Assembly (NCBI GenBank): GCA_027386095.1
Contig: DAHXUN010000005.1
Location: forward strand, 22,909-86,908
Source: Nitrososphaerota archaeon
GTDB lineage: Archaea; Thermoproteota; Nitrososphaeria; Nitrososphaerales; UBA183
Length of the DNA stretch: 64,000 nucleotides
Reading direction: 5' to 3'
The notes under the pieces are model-generated. The model saw only the letters and a list, made by a program, of their open reading frames with translations. It was not told the origin of the DNA and made no database searches. Shown here in pieces: positions 8,483 to 18,046 of this stretch. Every line of letters begins with the position of its first letter. Position 1 is the first letter of the stretch. The position numbers and the translations under genes are program-made.

Positions 8483-10804
8483 CTAGAGCGCGCTGAAGTT
8501 GTTCGTCCACTGCTGGTAGGCGCGGAGCATCTCAGGGGACACAGAAGGCTTCCTCGTCCTCATTATCTCCTTGAAGTCGCTTATGTCTATCGGCCGCGGG
8601 GTCGACTCCTTGTCGAGGGCGTTCCCTGACTTGAACAGCTCCCTGACCACCCTCAGCTGGACCCCCTGGCAGATGTCCTTGATGTCGCTCCCCGAGTACC
8701 CTTCGCTCAGCCTGGCCAGGGTCGCGGGGTCGACGTCCTCGGCCAGGGTGAGCGGCGCCGTATAGAGCTTGAACTGGGCCATGCGCGCCTCGTTGTCAGG
8801 GAGTGGGACGAGTATCCTCTTGGCGAAGCGGCGGAGGAAGGGAGGGTCGAGGGACCAGGGCTTGTTCGTGGCCCCTATGACATACATGTGGAGGTTCTTC
8901 CCTTTGTCGTTGATGCCGTCGGTCTCCTTCAGGAACTGGTCCCTGACCCTCACCTCCCCCCCTACCTCCTGGCCCCTGGTGCCGAGCAGGGAGTCTATCT
9001 CGTCTACGAACACTATCACCGGCTTGTTGTCTGACAGCATCTTCCTGGCGTTGTTGAAGAGCTTGGCCACGTTCTTCTCCCCCTCGCCGAGCCACTTGCT
9101 CATGATCGACGCCGCGTCGACGGAGATGAAGTAGCCGTCTATCTCAGCGGCCGTGGCCGCCGCCACCATCGTCTTGCCGCAGTTGCCGCTCCATACGGCC
9201 TTGCCGTTGCGCCTGACGTAGATGACATGGTTCTGGACGGTCACGTCCCAGACCATCCCCGAGTAGTACTCCCATTGCTCTATGCTGGGCTTGTCGACTC
9301 GCGTTTCGCCTCTGCGATACAGGATACTCAGCCTGAAGTTGGCCGTCGTCCGAGCTATCGTCGTCTCCTTTCCATCCGCTCCGACGATGGTGGCTGCGGC
9401 ACCGGCTTCCGTCTGGACCACATAGTTGCACGCCAGTCCCGCCTTGAGGGAAATCTCCATCAGGTCGTCCCGCAAGCGCGGCGAGGAGGTCTGGCAACGC
9501 ACCCCGGTGGCGCCAACCTCGGCTTCGTCTACCTCGTGCGCCCCATCGCCTCTCGCGTAATACTCCAGGACGCTTCGCAGGAGGGCTGGGGGCAGGTCCT
9601 TGATTTCATCTGGAATGTATCTGGTGTCTTTGTCGCCGATCGGCCGGAGGAGCTCGTATAGTTGCTTGTTGAGGACTGTCACGCGCCCGTCTGAAGAGAA
9701 ATGCGGGTCGAGCCCCCACTTCTTGAGGCTGTCGTATGCGAAGTCGAGGAGGTCCTGGTCCACGTTCCTTATCCCGACGTGGTAATTGCCTCCCCAGTAT
9801 GCGGTGTAGCCCTCGGCAAGCCAAAGCCCGAAGAACGGGGCCCATTCGGACATCGGTATCCTGATCTCCTCATGATTTCGCCCACTCCCTGACTCGCGCT
9901 GGGGGAGGAGAACGAATTCCCTGCCGATACCGCGCCACTTGGCATCTTTCTTGTAGTATGGACAAGTCCCCCCGTCCTCACTTCCAAACACGTCGTCTGG
10001 GTGGGCAAAATCGTACTTCACGTTGCCCTGCTGAGCCTTCTTCCCCACCCAGAGCTGATGGTCTGGTGTGACCATCAGGCTGACCTGGGCGGATTCCAGG
10101 CGGTACATCTTCCCTTCGTAGCGATATTGGATCTTTCGTACGATCGGGTGGTACTCGAGCTCGTTCGTGGCGGGGTTGAGCGTGGCCACGACCTCGTCGT
10201 CGGCCAGTTCGGTGTATTTCTTCCACCCCCTTTTGGTAAGGATCTCTGTCTGTTCGTCAAAGCAGCCCGGCGGGCCGTAGAGGAGTATCCCCCTGGGCCA
10301 CCCCAGCTTGAACAGGTCGGGGCGGAGGAAGGGGAAGACTATCGACTCGCGGATGGCCTGTTTGCAGTCCTCGAGGCCGATGACGTCGTCCCACTTGACG
10401 TCGGGCTTCTCGGTGACGACGAGCTCGTTGAACGAGGCCTTCAGCTGCTGCACCACCTGCGGTCCCGCTGGGGAGTTCGGGGTCGAAGACGTAGGGCCCT
10501 GGGCAGGGCCCGGCTTCGCTCCCACCGTGGGGGTCCACTCGGTCTCGGTGGGCTGGTCCTGAGGGATGAGGCCGTGGGCCGCCTGGATGGCCCTGACCCT
10601 CTCCTGGTAGGCCATGGCGCGCTCGGTGTACTGCCTGTTGAGCCGATAGTCCGGGTACAGGTGCACCAGCTTCACCAGGGTCGATATCGCCTTCTGGTAC
10701 ATCTGGATCGCCATGCCGTGGGCGCCCTGCGAGTCGAGCCTGATAGCCTCTGAAGCGTACTTCTTCGCGTCGTCCTCCAGCTCCTTGGCGGCGACCACGC
10801 TCAA
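8483..10804 (-). CDS. cdvC: CdvC (Vps4-like AAA ATPase) with an intein in the P-loop
   Basis: A 773-residue precursor. Residues 1-~80 form an MIT domain that binds CdvB tails. A Pro-rich linker follows, then the AAA module. Walker A is split: GPPG ends at residue 180 and CGKT resumes at 542, with a 361-residue intein between. Walker B is VIVFVDEIDS (Asp601, Glu602), and Arg fingers (FLRRFAKR) and a C-terminal helix follow. The spliced protein would be 412 residues, a normal Vps4 size. CdvC disassembles ESCRT-III polymers during cell division. Its ATG overlaps the cdvB stop by 4 bp, so the two are coupled. Until spliced, the ATPase cannot bind nucleotide. Confidence 0.95.
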   Translation of the reverse strand: MSVVAAKELEDDAKKYASEAIRLDSQGAHGMAIQMYQKAISTLVKLVHLYPDYRLNRQYTERAMAYQERVRAIQAAHGLIPQDQPTETEWTPTVGAKPGPAQGPTSSTPNSPAGPQVVQQLKASFNELVVTEKPDVKWDDVIGLEDCKQAIRESIVFPFLRPDLFKLGWPRGILLYGPPGCFDEQTEILTKRGWKKYTELADDEVVATLNPATNELEYHPIVRKIQYRYEGKMYRLESAQVSLMVTPDHQLWVGKKAQQGNVKYDFAHPDDVFGSEDGGTCPYYKKDAKWRGIGREFVLLPQRESGSGRNHEEIRIPMSEWAPFFGLWLAEGYTAYWGGNYHVGIRNVDQDLLDFAYDSLKKWGLDPHFSSDGRVTVLNKQLYELLRPIGDKDTRYIPDEIKDLPPALLRSVLEYYARGDGAHEVDEAEVGATGVRCQTSSPRLRDDLMEISLKAGLACNYVVQTEAGAAATIVGADGKETTIARTTANFRLSILYRRGETRVDKPSIEQWEYYSGMVWDVTVQNHVIYVRRNGKAVWSGNCGKTMVAAATAAEIDGYFISVDAASIMSKWLGEGEKNVAKLFNNARKMLSDNKPVIVFVDEIDSLLGTRGQEVGGEVRVRDQFLKETDGINDKGKNLHMYVIGATNKPWSLDPPFLRRFAKRILVPLPDNEARMAQFKLYTAPLTLAEDVDPATLARLSEGYSGSDIKDICQGVQLRVVRELFKSGNALDKESTPRPIDISDFKEIMRTRKPSVSPEMLRAYQQWTNNFSAL
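9182..10264 (-). mobile_element. Intein with two-motif LAGLIDADG homing endonuclease in CdvC
   Basis: The intein covers precursor residues 181-541. It starts with Cys181 (CFDEQTEILTKRGWKKYTEL, block A) and has the block B TxxH (TPDHQLWV). Two LAGLIDADG-type helices are visible (PFFGLWLAEGY and VLEYYARGDG). It ends with block F (MVWDVTVQNHVIYV) and block G (AVWSGN), followed by the +1 Cys of the extein. The penultimate residue is Gly rather than the usual His, a known but uncommon variation that can slow Asn cyclisation. Codon choice looks less GC-rich than in the flanking exteins, which suits lateral acquisition. Confidence 0.92.
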
Positions 10805-11664
10805 CTCTCCGACCCCCCCTCTCCTAGCTTGACCTTCCCCTGGGCCATGAGCGTCAGCATCGCCTGCTCCACCTCGTCGGAGGGCATCTTAAGGACAGAG
10901 GAGGCGTCTGTGATGTCGACGTTCCCGTTGTGTATGGCCGCGTACTGTAGCACCCGCTCCTCGGCGTCGTCGGGGTGAGGCCGTGGGGAGTAGAGGGCGC
11001 CGAGTATCTGGGACTCCTCCTCGTCGTCGTCGCCTGCCGCCAGCAGCGGGGTCCGCTCCTGCAGCTCGGGGGCCTCGCGCTTGATCACGCTGGGGGAGAC
11101 CATTAGCGTCCGCTTCATCTCGTCGGCCCTCTCTTCGGCGAGCCTCCTCGCCTGCTCGATGAGCTCCCCGGCGTCGTCTGTCTGGATGTTCAGCTGGATG
11201 TCGGGGGAGACCTTCCCCATACCTGCCATGGTCTCGCTCAGCGCCGTGTTTATCTCGTCGGACGCGTGGTCAAGCGACGGGGCGATCCCCTGGACCGTCT
11301 TGTTGACCTTGTGTAGTACCTTGAAGGCCGTGCTCATGTGAGACATCACGTCCCCGACCTCGGCTATACTTTCGAGCCTCAGGACCACCTGGGTCAGGGC
11401 GAGCTCGCTCGCGTATACCACCTTCCCTACCTTCCTGAGCTCTGCCCACTCGTTGGCGTAGACGCTCGCCTTGGACTGGTCCTTGGTCTTCATGGCCCTC
11501 AGGGCCGTGTCGAAGAGCGCCTTCCGCCTCTGCTCGACCCGGGCCCGGATGTTCTCCAGCTCCTTGCGGTGGTATTCGATCTCTTTGATGGTCGACGTGA
11601 CCTTCGGTTTTATGGCGTCCTCTCGGCCTATACCCAGTAGCCTCAGAGGTGCACGGGCGGACAA
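10801..11664 (-). CDS. cdvB: CdvB, ESCRT-III-like division protein with winged-helix tail
   Basis: A 287-residue protein. The N-terminal ~170 residues are the basic, helical ESCRT-III core (EIEYHRKELENIRARVEQRR, then ANEWAELRKVGKVVYASELA). An acidic linker (GDDDEEE) follows. The C-terminal ~60 residues look like a winged helix (VDITDASSVLKMPSDEVEQA), the part that in Sulfolobus binds CdvA. It polymerises at mid-cell and is remodelled by CdvC, whose gene directly follows with an ATGA overlap. The start is uncertain: 11664 is TTG and lies very close to a TATA-like GTATTTGT, so translation may begin further in. Confidence 0.9.
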   Translation of the reverse strand: MSARAPLRLLGIGREDAIKPKVTSTIKEIEYHRKELENIRARVEQRRKALFDTALRAMKTKDQSKASVYANEWAELRKVGKVVYASELALTQVVLRLESIAEVGDVMSHMSTAFKVLHKVNKTVQGIAPSLDHASDEINTALSETMAGMGKVSPDIQLNIQTDDAGELIEQARRLAEERADEMKRTLMVSPSVIKREAPELQERTPLLAAGDDDEEESQILGALYSPRPHPDDAEERVLQYAAIHNGNVDITDASSVLKMPSDEVEQAMLTLMAQGKVKLGEGGSES

Positions 11665-11821
11665 ATACGCCGCTTCAGAGTTCCCCGGCGATAATCACGG
11701 GATGGGTCAAGACTATCAAGACTAACAGGTGAATTTAGCGTCATGAAAGCTATGAGGGCTTCGGCCGTCCGCCCTTCTCCTGACGCAGGCGCCCTGCCGG
11801 GCGCTGGTCGCCATCGGTCGG

Positions 11822-12562
11822 ATGAGTCCCGCACCATCGCGGCCTCGTCGACGCCGGACCGGCGAAGGGTTAACTCCGCCGCCTGCCGGACCCGTCCGAA
11901 TTCGCTTGTCCAGGAGGCTCCGATGGGGCTCCCCCTGCACCAGGGCGTTCCCGAACGCCTACATCAGCACCGACGAGCCCCCCGGCAGGTCCGTTGCAGG
12001 GAGGGTCCTCTGCGCGTTGGCGGCGGCGGGAGTGGGGTACCTCGGTCTGGTCGTCCTGGCGCTCAGCCTGACCGCGACCGCCTACGACCCTGTCACGGAG
12101 TATGTGGGGGCCTACGGGGTCGGGGCTTACGCGCCCCTGATGAACTCGGGGTTGTTCCTGGCGGGGGTCGCCATGGCCGCCCTGTCCATTGCCGCTTACT
12201 CTGCGAGGAGAGGGCGATGGGGGGCCGCAGGGCCGGTCCTGCTCCTCGTCTCCGGGGTCGCGTTGGCGTTGGACGGGGTCTTCCACGCCGACGTCGCGGG
12301 GGCGGCCCCCGCCCTCCACGGAGCCGTACACGACTTCGTGGGGGTGGCTTTCTTCGCCTCCGCCTCCATGGGTGTCCTCCTCGTCAACCGAGGCTGGAGG
12401 GCCTTCCTGCCGATGCTCCTCTCGCTGCTCGCGGCCTTCGCCCTTGCAGGGTTGGACGTGGCCGTGTCCCTCGGCGTCGCGGGGCTCGCTGAAAGGGCGG
12501 CCATGCTGGCGGTGTTCGGTTCGTCGCTGGTCACCGCGGTACGGCTCTACGGGCTCGCCTAG
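11822..12562 (+). CDS. DUF998-like multi-pass membrane protein
   Basis: A protein of up to 246 residues with about six hydrophobic segments and the motif pair DPVTEYVGAYGVGAYAPLMN and LDGVFHADVAG...LHGAVHDFVG, which resembles DUF998 membrane proteins of unknown function. The first ~50 residues are Arg/Pro-rich and probably untranslated; a TTG in RIRLSRRLRWG is a plausible later start, leaving a short cytoplasmic tail before the first segment. It is divergent from cdvB and is probably an isolated gene. Confidence 0.65.
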   Translation: MSPAPSRPRRRRTGEGLTPPPAGPVRIRLSRRLRWGSPCTRAFPNAYISTDEPPGRSVAGRVLCALAAAGVGYLGLVVLALSLTATAYDPVTEYVGAYGVGAYAPLMNSGLFLAGVAMAALSIAAYSARRGRWGAAGPVLLLVSGVALALDGVFHADVAGAAPALHGAVHDFVGVAFFASASMGVLLVNRGWRAFLPMLLSLLAAFALAGLDVAVSLGVAGLAERAAMLAVFGSSLVTAVRLYGLA

Positions 12563-13249
12563 GGCTCGGGCCGACCCATCAGGCGACTTGAGGCGATGGA
12601 CGGGGCCTTCTGCCCCTCAGGTTGTCGGGGCCTCGCCCAAGCGCTTGGGACTCGCGGAGGCGGAGCTCTGAGCCGGGCAGGAGCCCCCTCCATTGTATGC
12701 ATGGAGGCAAGCGAAGGCGCAGGGGGTCTTGCCTTGCCCGAAGGGATGGCCGCAAAGCCTGCCTCTTCTTCGAAGCGCCCGTCGAACTAGAACTCGTCTG
12801 ACACCTAAAGCTCTTCCATCAGGGCGGAGCCAGCACAGACGGTGAAGCTCCACCCATCCTTCGCGGAGCACCGAAACACCTGGGGGCCTCTTGAACAGGC
12901 CCCCGTCACACGCGCGACCTTCACCCCCTCGCTCGACCTAACAGGCGTCCGTCTTCCCTGTCCTCGTCGCAACGGGGGCTCGCTGAAGACGCGGTCTTCG
13001 GCTGTCACCTCTTCTCCGACCACAGCCCTGACGGCCCCTTCGACGCTCTTCTGCCTGCTCTTAGCGTGCTCTTCGAGAGGTCTGTCCCCCTATTCGGACG
13101 GAGTTGTCTGGCCTACGTTCACGGCTCGTCTGACATGCGACGTCCATCATTCGAACTAGGACTTCTCAGAAGCTGCCGCGATGGGCTGACTGGCTACAGA
13201 GCTCGCCGCTCTGCCTAGCATCAGAAAACAAAGGAGCGAGGGTCCCCGT
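12563..13249. other. Gene-poor stretch, possibly degraded sequence
   Basis: About 690 bp without a convincing gene. A minus-strand frame at 12805-13023 (72 residues with two Cys, ending FTVCAGSALMEEL) has some coding character. It is followed by in-frame TAG codons and further open sequence, suggesting gene remnants. The phrases TCAGACGAG and TAGTTCGA each occur twice on the minus strand (near 12785 and 13150). No known RNA was recognised. Confidence 0.4.
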
Positions 13250-13903
13250 CTAGTACGAGGCACCCTCGGTGGAAGCAGATTCGGCAGACGGGAGAGACGA
13301 GGGGATGTCCGGGAACTTCTCGCGCATGCGCGTCTCCGCCACGGCCGAGGCCTCAGCCAAGATCTTCTCGGCGTCCTCGTTGGCGGCTTCGAAGTTGAGG
13401 GAGTACCCACCTACGGTCCCTGCGTCCACCAGGATGCTGCTGAGCAGACCAGAGATCTCGCCGATCTCGTTCTCGGCCTCTGGCAACACGCCCACCAAGC
13501 CTTGCTTGACGTTGCGCATTACCGACATGGCCGGTGTCAGGGTGACGACGATGTCCCCCAGCTCTGTGATGGTGTTGAGTCTGAGCACTATCTGCTCCAG
13601 AGCGAGCTTTGCCTGGGTGACCATCTTGTTCATCTTTCTGATCTCGGCAAGCTCGTTCGCGAAGACGGACGCGTGCTGTGTGTCGTGCTTCTGTAGAGAG
13701 CTGACGACCTTTGTGAAGATCGAGTTGTCCCTCTCTCTGAGTTTGGTGGATGTGGAGTCGAGTTTGGCGACCTGGACTTGGATTTGGCGGACTGCGAGGT
13801 CTAGTCTCGGCTTCAGGGGCCCGGGGTTCCTCACGGAATCCTTCACCCGAGTTCCGAAACTCTGGCTGTTTTGCTTTTCCCATTTACCTGCGAACGTGGA
13901 CAT
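13250..13903 (-). CDS. Second CdvB-like ESCRT-III protein without winged helix
   Basis: A 217-residue paralogue of CdvB. The helical core is clear (LAVRQIQVQVAKLDSTSTKL, FANELAEIRKMNKMVTQAKL, then LRLNTITELGDIVVTLTPAM) and aligns with the same region of the longer CdvB, but the protein ends soon after the last helix, with a Ser-rich tail. Paralogues of this kind (CdvB1/2/3) act in membrane constriction or vesicle budding alongside CdvB and CdvC. A TATA-like ATTATACTA lies near 13949-13956. It is separated from the cdvBC operon by ~1.6 kb. Confidence 0.88.
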   Translation of the reverse strand: MSTFAGKWEKQNSQSFGTRVKDSVRNPGPLKPRLDLAVRQIQVQVAKLDSTSTKLRERDNSIFTKVVSSLQKHDTQHASVFANELAEIRKMNKMVTQAKLALEQIVLRLNTITELGDIVVTLTPAMSVMRNVKQGLVGVLPEAENEIGEISGLLSSILVDAGTVGGYSLNFEAANEDAEKILAEASAVAETRMREKFPDIPSSLPSAESASTEGASY

Positions 13904-14047
13904 AGGTAGCTTCGAGCATCAACGGCCCCAAATTCTCTAAGTGGGGGGTAGTATAATCTGGTTCACCAACTCATTAACTATTGTTCTTTTTTCTTGACGC
14001 GCGGTCAGAGGCCGAGGTTTTTCTCCCCCCCTGGCCGGTGTGGCGGC

Positions 14048-14734
14048 GTGAAGGTCGCGATACTGTCGGACGTCCACGGGAACCTTGAGGCCCTGAGCGC
14101 CGTCCTCCGCCAGGCGGGGGGGCTCGAGGTGTACTGCCTCGGGGACTACGTCGACTACGGGGCCCAACCCAACGAAGTCATCGAGGCGCTGAAGGACGCG
14201 GGGGCCAGGGGCGTGGCAGGGAACCACGACGTGGCCGCGCTTACGGGTGACAGGTCAGGGTTCAACGCGAGGGCGGCCATGGGCTCGGTCTGGACGGCGG
14301 ACCACCTCACGGAGGAGAGCAGGCGGTACCTCGAGGGGCTCCCCCTGGAACTGAATGAGGAGATGGGCGGGGCGCAGGTGTACTTCGCGCACGGGAGCCC
14401 GGACGATAGGCTGTGGGAGTACGTGGACCCGAGGACGCATCAGGACCTCTTCGGCCACTACCTGGATAAGGTCGGGGCCAGGTCCATCGGGCTGGGGCAC
14501 ACCCACGTCCCCTACGTCTGGGAGGACGGGGGGCGCACCGTGTTCAACCCAGGCTCGGTGGGGCAGCCCAGGGACGGCGACTGGAGGGCGGCGTTCGCGG
14601 TCGTCACATTCGACGGCGGCCGTGTGGAGGTGGAGGAGAGGAGGGTCGAGTACGACGTCGAGGGGGCGGCGAAGAAGATACTCGACGCCGGGCTCCCCGA
14701 ATCCTTCTCTCAGAGGCTGCGCACTGGGACATGA
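14048..14734 (+). CDS. Metallophosphoesterase (MJ0936/YfcE-like)
   Basis: A 228-residue calcineurin-like phosphoesterase with all five metal-site motifs in order: SDVHGNLEAL, GDYVDYG, GNHD, FAHGSPDD and GHTHVP. The size and compact layout fit the MJ0936/YfcE group of phosphodiesterases acting on small phosphodiester substrates; the physiological substrate is unknown. The GTG at 14048 is taken as start because the next residues KVAILSDVHG form the conserved first strand. The longer frame from 13994 would add an unconserved Arg/Pro-rich leader. Confidence 0.85.
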   Translation: MKVAILSDVHGNLEALSAVLRQAGGLEVYCLGDYVDYGAQPNEVIEALKDAGARGVAGNHDVAALTGDRSGFNARAAMGSVWTADHLTEESRRYLEGLPLELNEEMGGAQVYFAHGSPDDRLWEYVDPRTHQDLFGHYLDKVGARSIGLGHTHVPYVWEDGGRTVFNPGSVGQPRDGDWRAAFAVVTFDGGRVEVEERRVEYDVEGAAKKILDAGLPESFSQRLRTGT

Positions 14735-14848
14735 GCCCTCGAGGGGGACTCGGCCAGCCCCGAGACGTAGGGCTGGGCCCCTGGACGAGGTTATGCTTAA
14801 GACCCCCGCCTGGCTGACTTTTGGCGGGAGTCTTGGGGAACAGAGCCG

Positions 14849-17800
14849 GTGGTTACAAAATTATCCCGACGCGCTAGGAAGCGGACCACGCTCAGCCAGG
14901 ACTACGACTGGAAGAAGATCGAAGCGAAGGTCAGGCGATTTTATGCGTCCCCGCGGACGAAGGCCAAGACGGCCAAGGCGGTGTCCAAGAGCAGGCCTCT
15001 CGGCTACGTCGAAGGGCCCCCGACCCTGAACAACCAGCCCCACGTCGGCCACGTGAGGGGGCGGATGATGAAGGACCTCTGGTACAGGTACCGGACCATG
15101 AAGGGGGACAACATAGTCTTCCGCGGCGGGTGGGACACCCAGGGGCTCCCGGTGGAGCTGCAGGCAGAGAAGGAGCTGGGACTCTCGGGGAACAAGTGGG
15201 AAGACCTGGAAAAGATAGGGGTCGACAGGCTGGTCGCCGAATGCAAGCGGATCATAGGGAGGTACAGGGCCGACTGGGACGAGGCAGACGCCCTCCTGGG
15301 GCTGATGCTCGACCGCGAGCGGGCCTACATGACCTACCGGGACGACTACATAGAGCGGGAGTGGTCCTACCTTGAGAAGGCGTGGAAGAGCGGGCTCCTC
15401 GGGGAGGGGTTCAAGGTGGTCCCTTACTGCCCAAGGTGCCAGACCGCCCTGAGCGCGGGGGAGGTGAGCCTCGGGGGGTACGAGAAGCTGGAGGACCCGA
15501 GCCTCTACTACAAGGTGAAGGCCGGGGACGGGGCCTACCTGATCGTCTGGACCACGATGCCGTTCACTGTCGTCACCGACGAGCTGGTGGGGGTGAAGCC
15601 GGGGTCTGAGTACGAGTACGTGGCGGCGGGGGACGAGGTCTGGGTGGTCAACGCAGAGAGGAAGGAGGCGCTGGCCAAGGAGCTCGGGGTCGAGTTCGGC
15701 GAGACCAAGAAGCGGGTGAGGGGCGAGGAGCTCGAAGGGCTGAGCTACGAGCACCCCCTGCTCGACGTCATACCCGGGCTGGCGGAGCTGAAGCTGAGCG
15801 GGGGGGTGCACAGGGTGGTGGCCGAGGAGTATGTGGACGTGACCACGGGGACAGGCCTGGTGCACATGTCCCCGGCCAACGGCGAGGAGGACTTCGCCGT
15901 GGCCCAGAAGAGGGGGGTGCCTGTCTTCGCCCCCTTCGACGACAGGGTGAGGTTCACCCAGGAGGCCGGGAGGTTCGCCGGGCTCTTCGCCAGGGACGCG
16001 GACCAGGGGGTGATAGACGAGCTGAAGGCGAGGGGGGCGGTCGTGTGGTCCGGGAGGATAGTCCACGACTACCCCGTCTGCTGGAGGTCGGACGACAGGC
16101 TCGTGTGGCTCGCCCGGCGCGAGTACTTCTACTGGGTGGACAGGATCAGGGCGGACGTGGTGGAGGCTGCCGAGAAGGTGGAGTACTTCTTTGACGGGCC
16201 AAGGAACAGGTTCCTCGCGGGGCTGGCCGAGTCCCCCGCGTGGTGCGTGACCAGGGAGAGGGTCTGGGGGACCCCGCTCCCCATATGGGTCTGCGAAGCG
16301 TGCGGAGAGAAGACCGGGGCGTTCACGAGGAGGGCGGTCGTCGCCCAAGCGCTGGAGCTCCCCGACGGGCCCAAGTTCGAGCTCCATCGGCCCTGGATGG
16401 ACAGGGTCGTCCTCCGGTGCCCGAAGTGCGGCGGGAGGGCGAAGCGCGAGCCCTACGTCCTGGACACCTGGCACAACAGCGGGGCAGCCCCCTACTCCTC
16501 GCTCACCGACAGGGAGTTCGCCGAGCTCGTCCCCGTCGAGTTCCTCACCGAGGCCATAGACCAGACCAGGGGGTGGGCGTACACGCTGCTCCTCCTGAAC
16601 GTGATTCGGACAGGGAAGCCCGAAGCCCCCTACAAGGCGTTCCTGTTCCAGGGGCACGTCCTGGACGAGAACGGCCAGAAGATGAGCAAGAGGCTTGGGA
16701 ACGTGGTGCAGGGGCTGGACCTACTCCGCAACAACTCGGTGGACGTCGCCAGGTTCTACGTACTCGCCAAGTCGTCCCCCGAGGACTCTATCAACTTCGA
16801 CCCGAAGGAGATGTCTGGGAGGGCATACCAGGTGATGAACACCCTCTACCACCTGCACCTGTACCTTCAGCAGAACGGGGCCCTGGACGGCTACGCCCCG
16901 GAGAAGCACCACCTGGCCTGGGCGGCCGAGCGGAGGGCCCTCACCTCGGTGGACAGGTGGATGCTGCAGAAGCTGGAACAGGCGCAGCGTGGCGTGGAGA
17001 GATGTTATTCGGCAGGGAGGTACAACGAGGCGGCGAGGAGCATAGAAGAGCTGGTGATCACCCGCCTCAGCCAGACCTACGTCAGGCTGGTGAGGAGCGA
17101 GCTCTGGGACGACGACCCCGCGGGGAAGGGCAGGCGCCTGGCGATCTATGCGGTCCTAGGACACTCGCTCAGGAGGGCCGACGAGCTGCTGCACCCCATA
17201 GCCCCCTTCGTGACGGAGTACCTCTGCCAAGAGGTGTTCGAGGGTGGGGAGTGGTCGACCCCTATCCTGGCGAAGGGGATGGGGGAGTCGGCCGGGCGTG
17301 GCTCGAAGAAGGCCGAGGAGGTCGTCGACTTCTCCCTCACGGTGGAGGAGGCGTGCAACTCTGCCAGGGCCAGGGCGAAGCTCAAGCGGCGGTGGCCCCT
17401 CAGGGTGGCGGAGCTGCTCGTGCAGCGGGCGGCTGAAAGGGTAGCCAGGAGGGCGAGGGAGACGGTGGCCCTTCTATGCAACGTCAGCGACGTCGCGGTG
17501 AAGACAGAACCGGAGGGGTTCCCGGCGTCCTTCGTCCTCAGGGCGAACACCTCCAGGGTAGGGGCCCTGTTCAAGGAAAGGACGAAAGAGGTGCTCCCTC
17601 TGCTCAGGCCTATGGAGGGGGTGGAGGCACTCGCCGCCTACTTCTCGGGGAGGCCGGTCAGGGCCGGGTCCTTCGACGTCCCTCTTTCGGCCTACGACCT
17701 GTCGGTCACCCCCAGGGAGGGGTTCGAGGTGGCGGAGAAGGGAGGGGTGTTCGTCGCCATCCCCATGGAGAGGGACAAGAAGCTGGTGGCCGAGGGGCTT

Positions 17801-18046
17801 GTGAGGGACCTGGCCAGGAGGCTGCAGGCCATGAGGAAGGAGAAGGGTTTCGTCCCGGCCGCGATGCTCCGGTCTGCGTCGGTCGCCGGGCTTGACCCCG
17901 AGGACCTGGAGCTGCTCGACCCCCTGAGGGAGAAGCTAGCCTACCTGGTGAGGGCGAAGAGGGTGAGCGTGGCCGCGGAGAAGGCGGGGGGAGGGTGGTC
18001 GGAGGCGGAGCTGGACGGGAGGCCGGTCTACTTCAAGATAGACTAA
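14849..18046 (+). CDS. ileS: Isoleucyl-tRNA synthetase
   Basis: A 1065-residue class I synthetase. The HIGH motif is present as PHVGHVRGRM near residue 66 and KMSKS as KMSKRLGNVV. The editing (CP1) domain in between includes LIVWTTMPFT and GTGLVHMSPANGEEDF. Cys pairs (CEACG and CPKCG) form a zinc knuckle, and an anticodon-binding helical domain plus C-terminal extension follow. Length and zinc pairs fit archaeal/eukaryal-type IleRS. It attaches Ile to tRNA-Ile and hydrolyses Val-tRNA. The start is GTG. Its 3' end overlaps the convergent GtrA-like gene by 4 bp. Confidence 0.96.
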   Translation: MVTKLSRRARKRTTLSQDYDWKKIEAKVRRFYASPRTKAKTAKAVSKSRPLGYVEGPPTLNNQPHVGHVRGRMMKDLWYRYRTMKGDNIVFRGGWDTQGLPVELQAEKELGLSGNKWEDLEKIGVDRLVAECKRIIGRYRADWDEADALLGLMLDRERAYMTYRDDYIEREWSYLEKAWKSGLLGEGFKVVPYCPRCQTALSAGEVSLGGYEKLEDPSLYYKVKAGDGAYLIVWTTMPFTVVTDELVGVKPGSEYEYVAAGDEVWVVNAERKEALAKELGVEFGETKKRVRGEELEGLSYEHPLLDVIPGLAELKLSGGVHRVVAEEYVDVTTGTGLVHMSPANGEEDFAVAQKRGVPVFAPFDDRVRFTQEAGRFAGLFARDADQGVIDELKARGAVVWSGRIVHDYPVCWRSDDRLVWLARREYFYWVDRIRADVVEAAEKVEYFFDGPRNRFLAGLAESPAWCVTRERVWGTPLPIWVCEACGEKTGAFTRRAVVAQALELPDGPKFELHRPWMDRVVLRCPKCGGRAKREPYVLDTWHNSGAAPYSSLTDREFAELVPVEFLTEAIDQTRGWAYTLLLLNVIRTGKPEAPYKAFLFQGHVLDENGQKMSKRLGNVVQGLDLLRNNSVDVARFYVLAKSSPEDSINFDPKEMSGRAYQVMNTLYHLHLYLQQNGALDGYAPEKHHLAWAAERRALTSVDRWMLQKLEQAQRGVERCYSAGRYNEAARSIEELVITRLSQTYVRLVRSELWDDDPAGKGRRLAIYAVLGHSLRRADELLHPIAPFVTEYLCQEVFEGGEWSTPILAKGMGESAGRGSKKAEEVVDFSLTVEEACNSARARAKLKRRWPLRVAELLVQRAAERVARRARETVALLCNVSDVAVKTEPEGFPASFVLRANTSRVGALFKERTKEVLPLLRPMEGVEALAAYFSGRPVRAGSFDVPLSAYDLSVTPREGFEVAEKGGVFVAIPMERDKKLVAEGLVRDLARRLQAMRKEKGFVPAAMLRSASVAGLDPEDLELLDPLREKLAYLVRAKRVSVAAEKAGGGWSEAELDGRPVYFKID

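Noticed and set aside
14861..16657. 598-codon open frame on the minus strand
   Set aside because: It lies antisense inside ileS, is Pro/His/Leu-rich and has no motif; it is a by-product of high GC.
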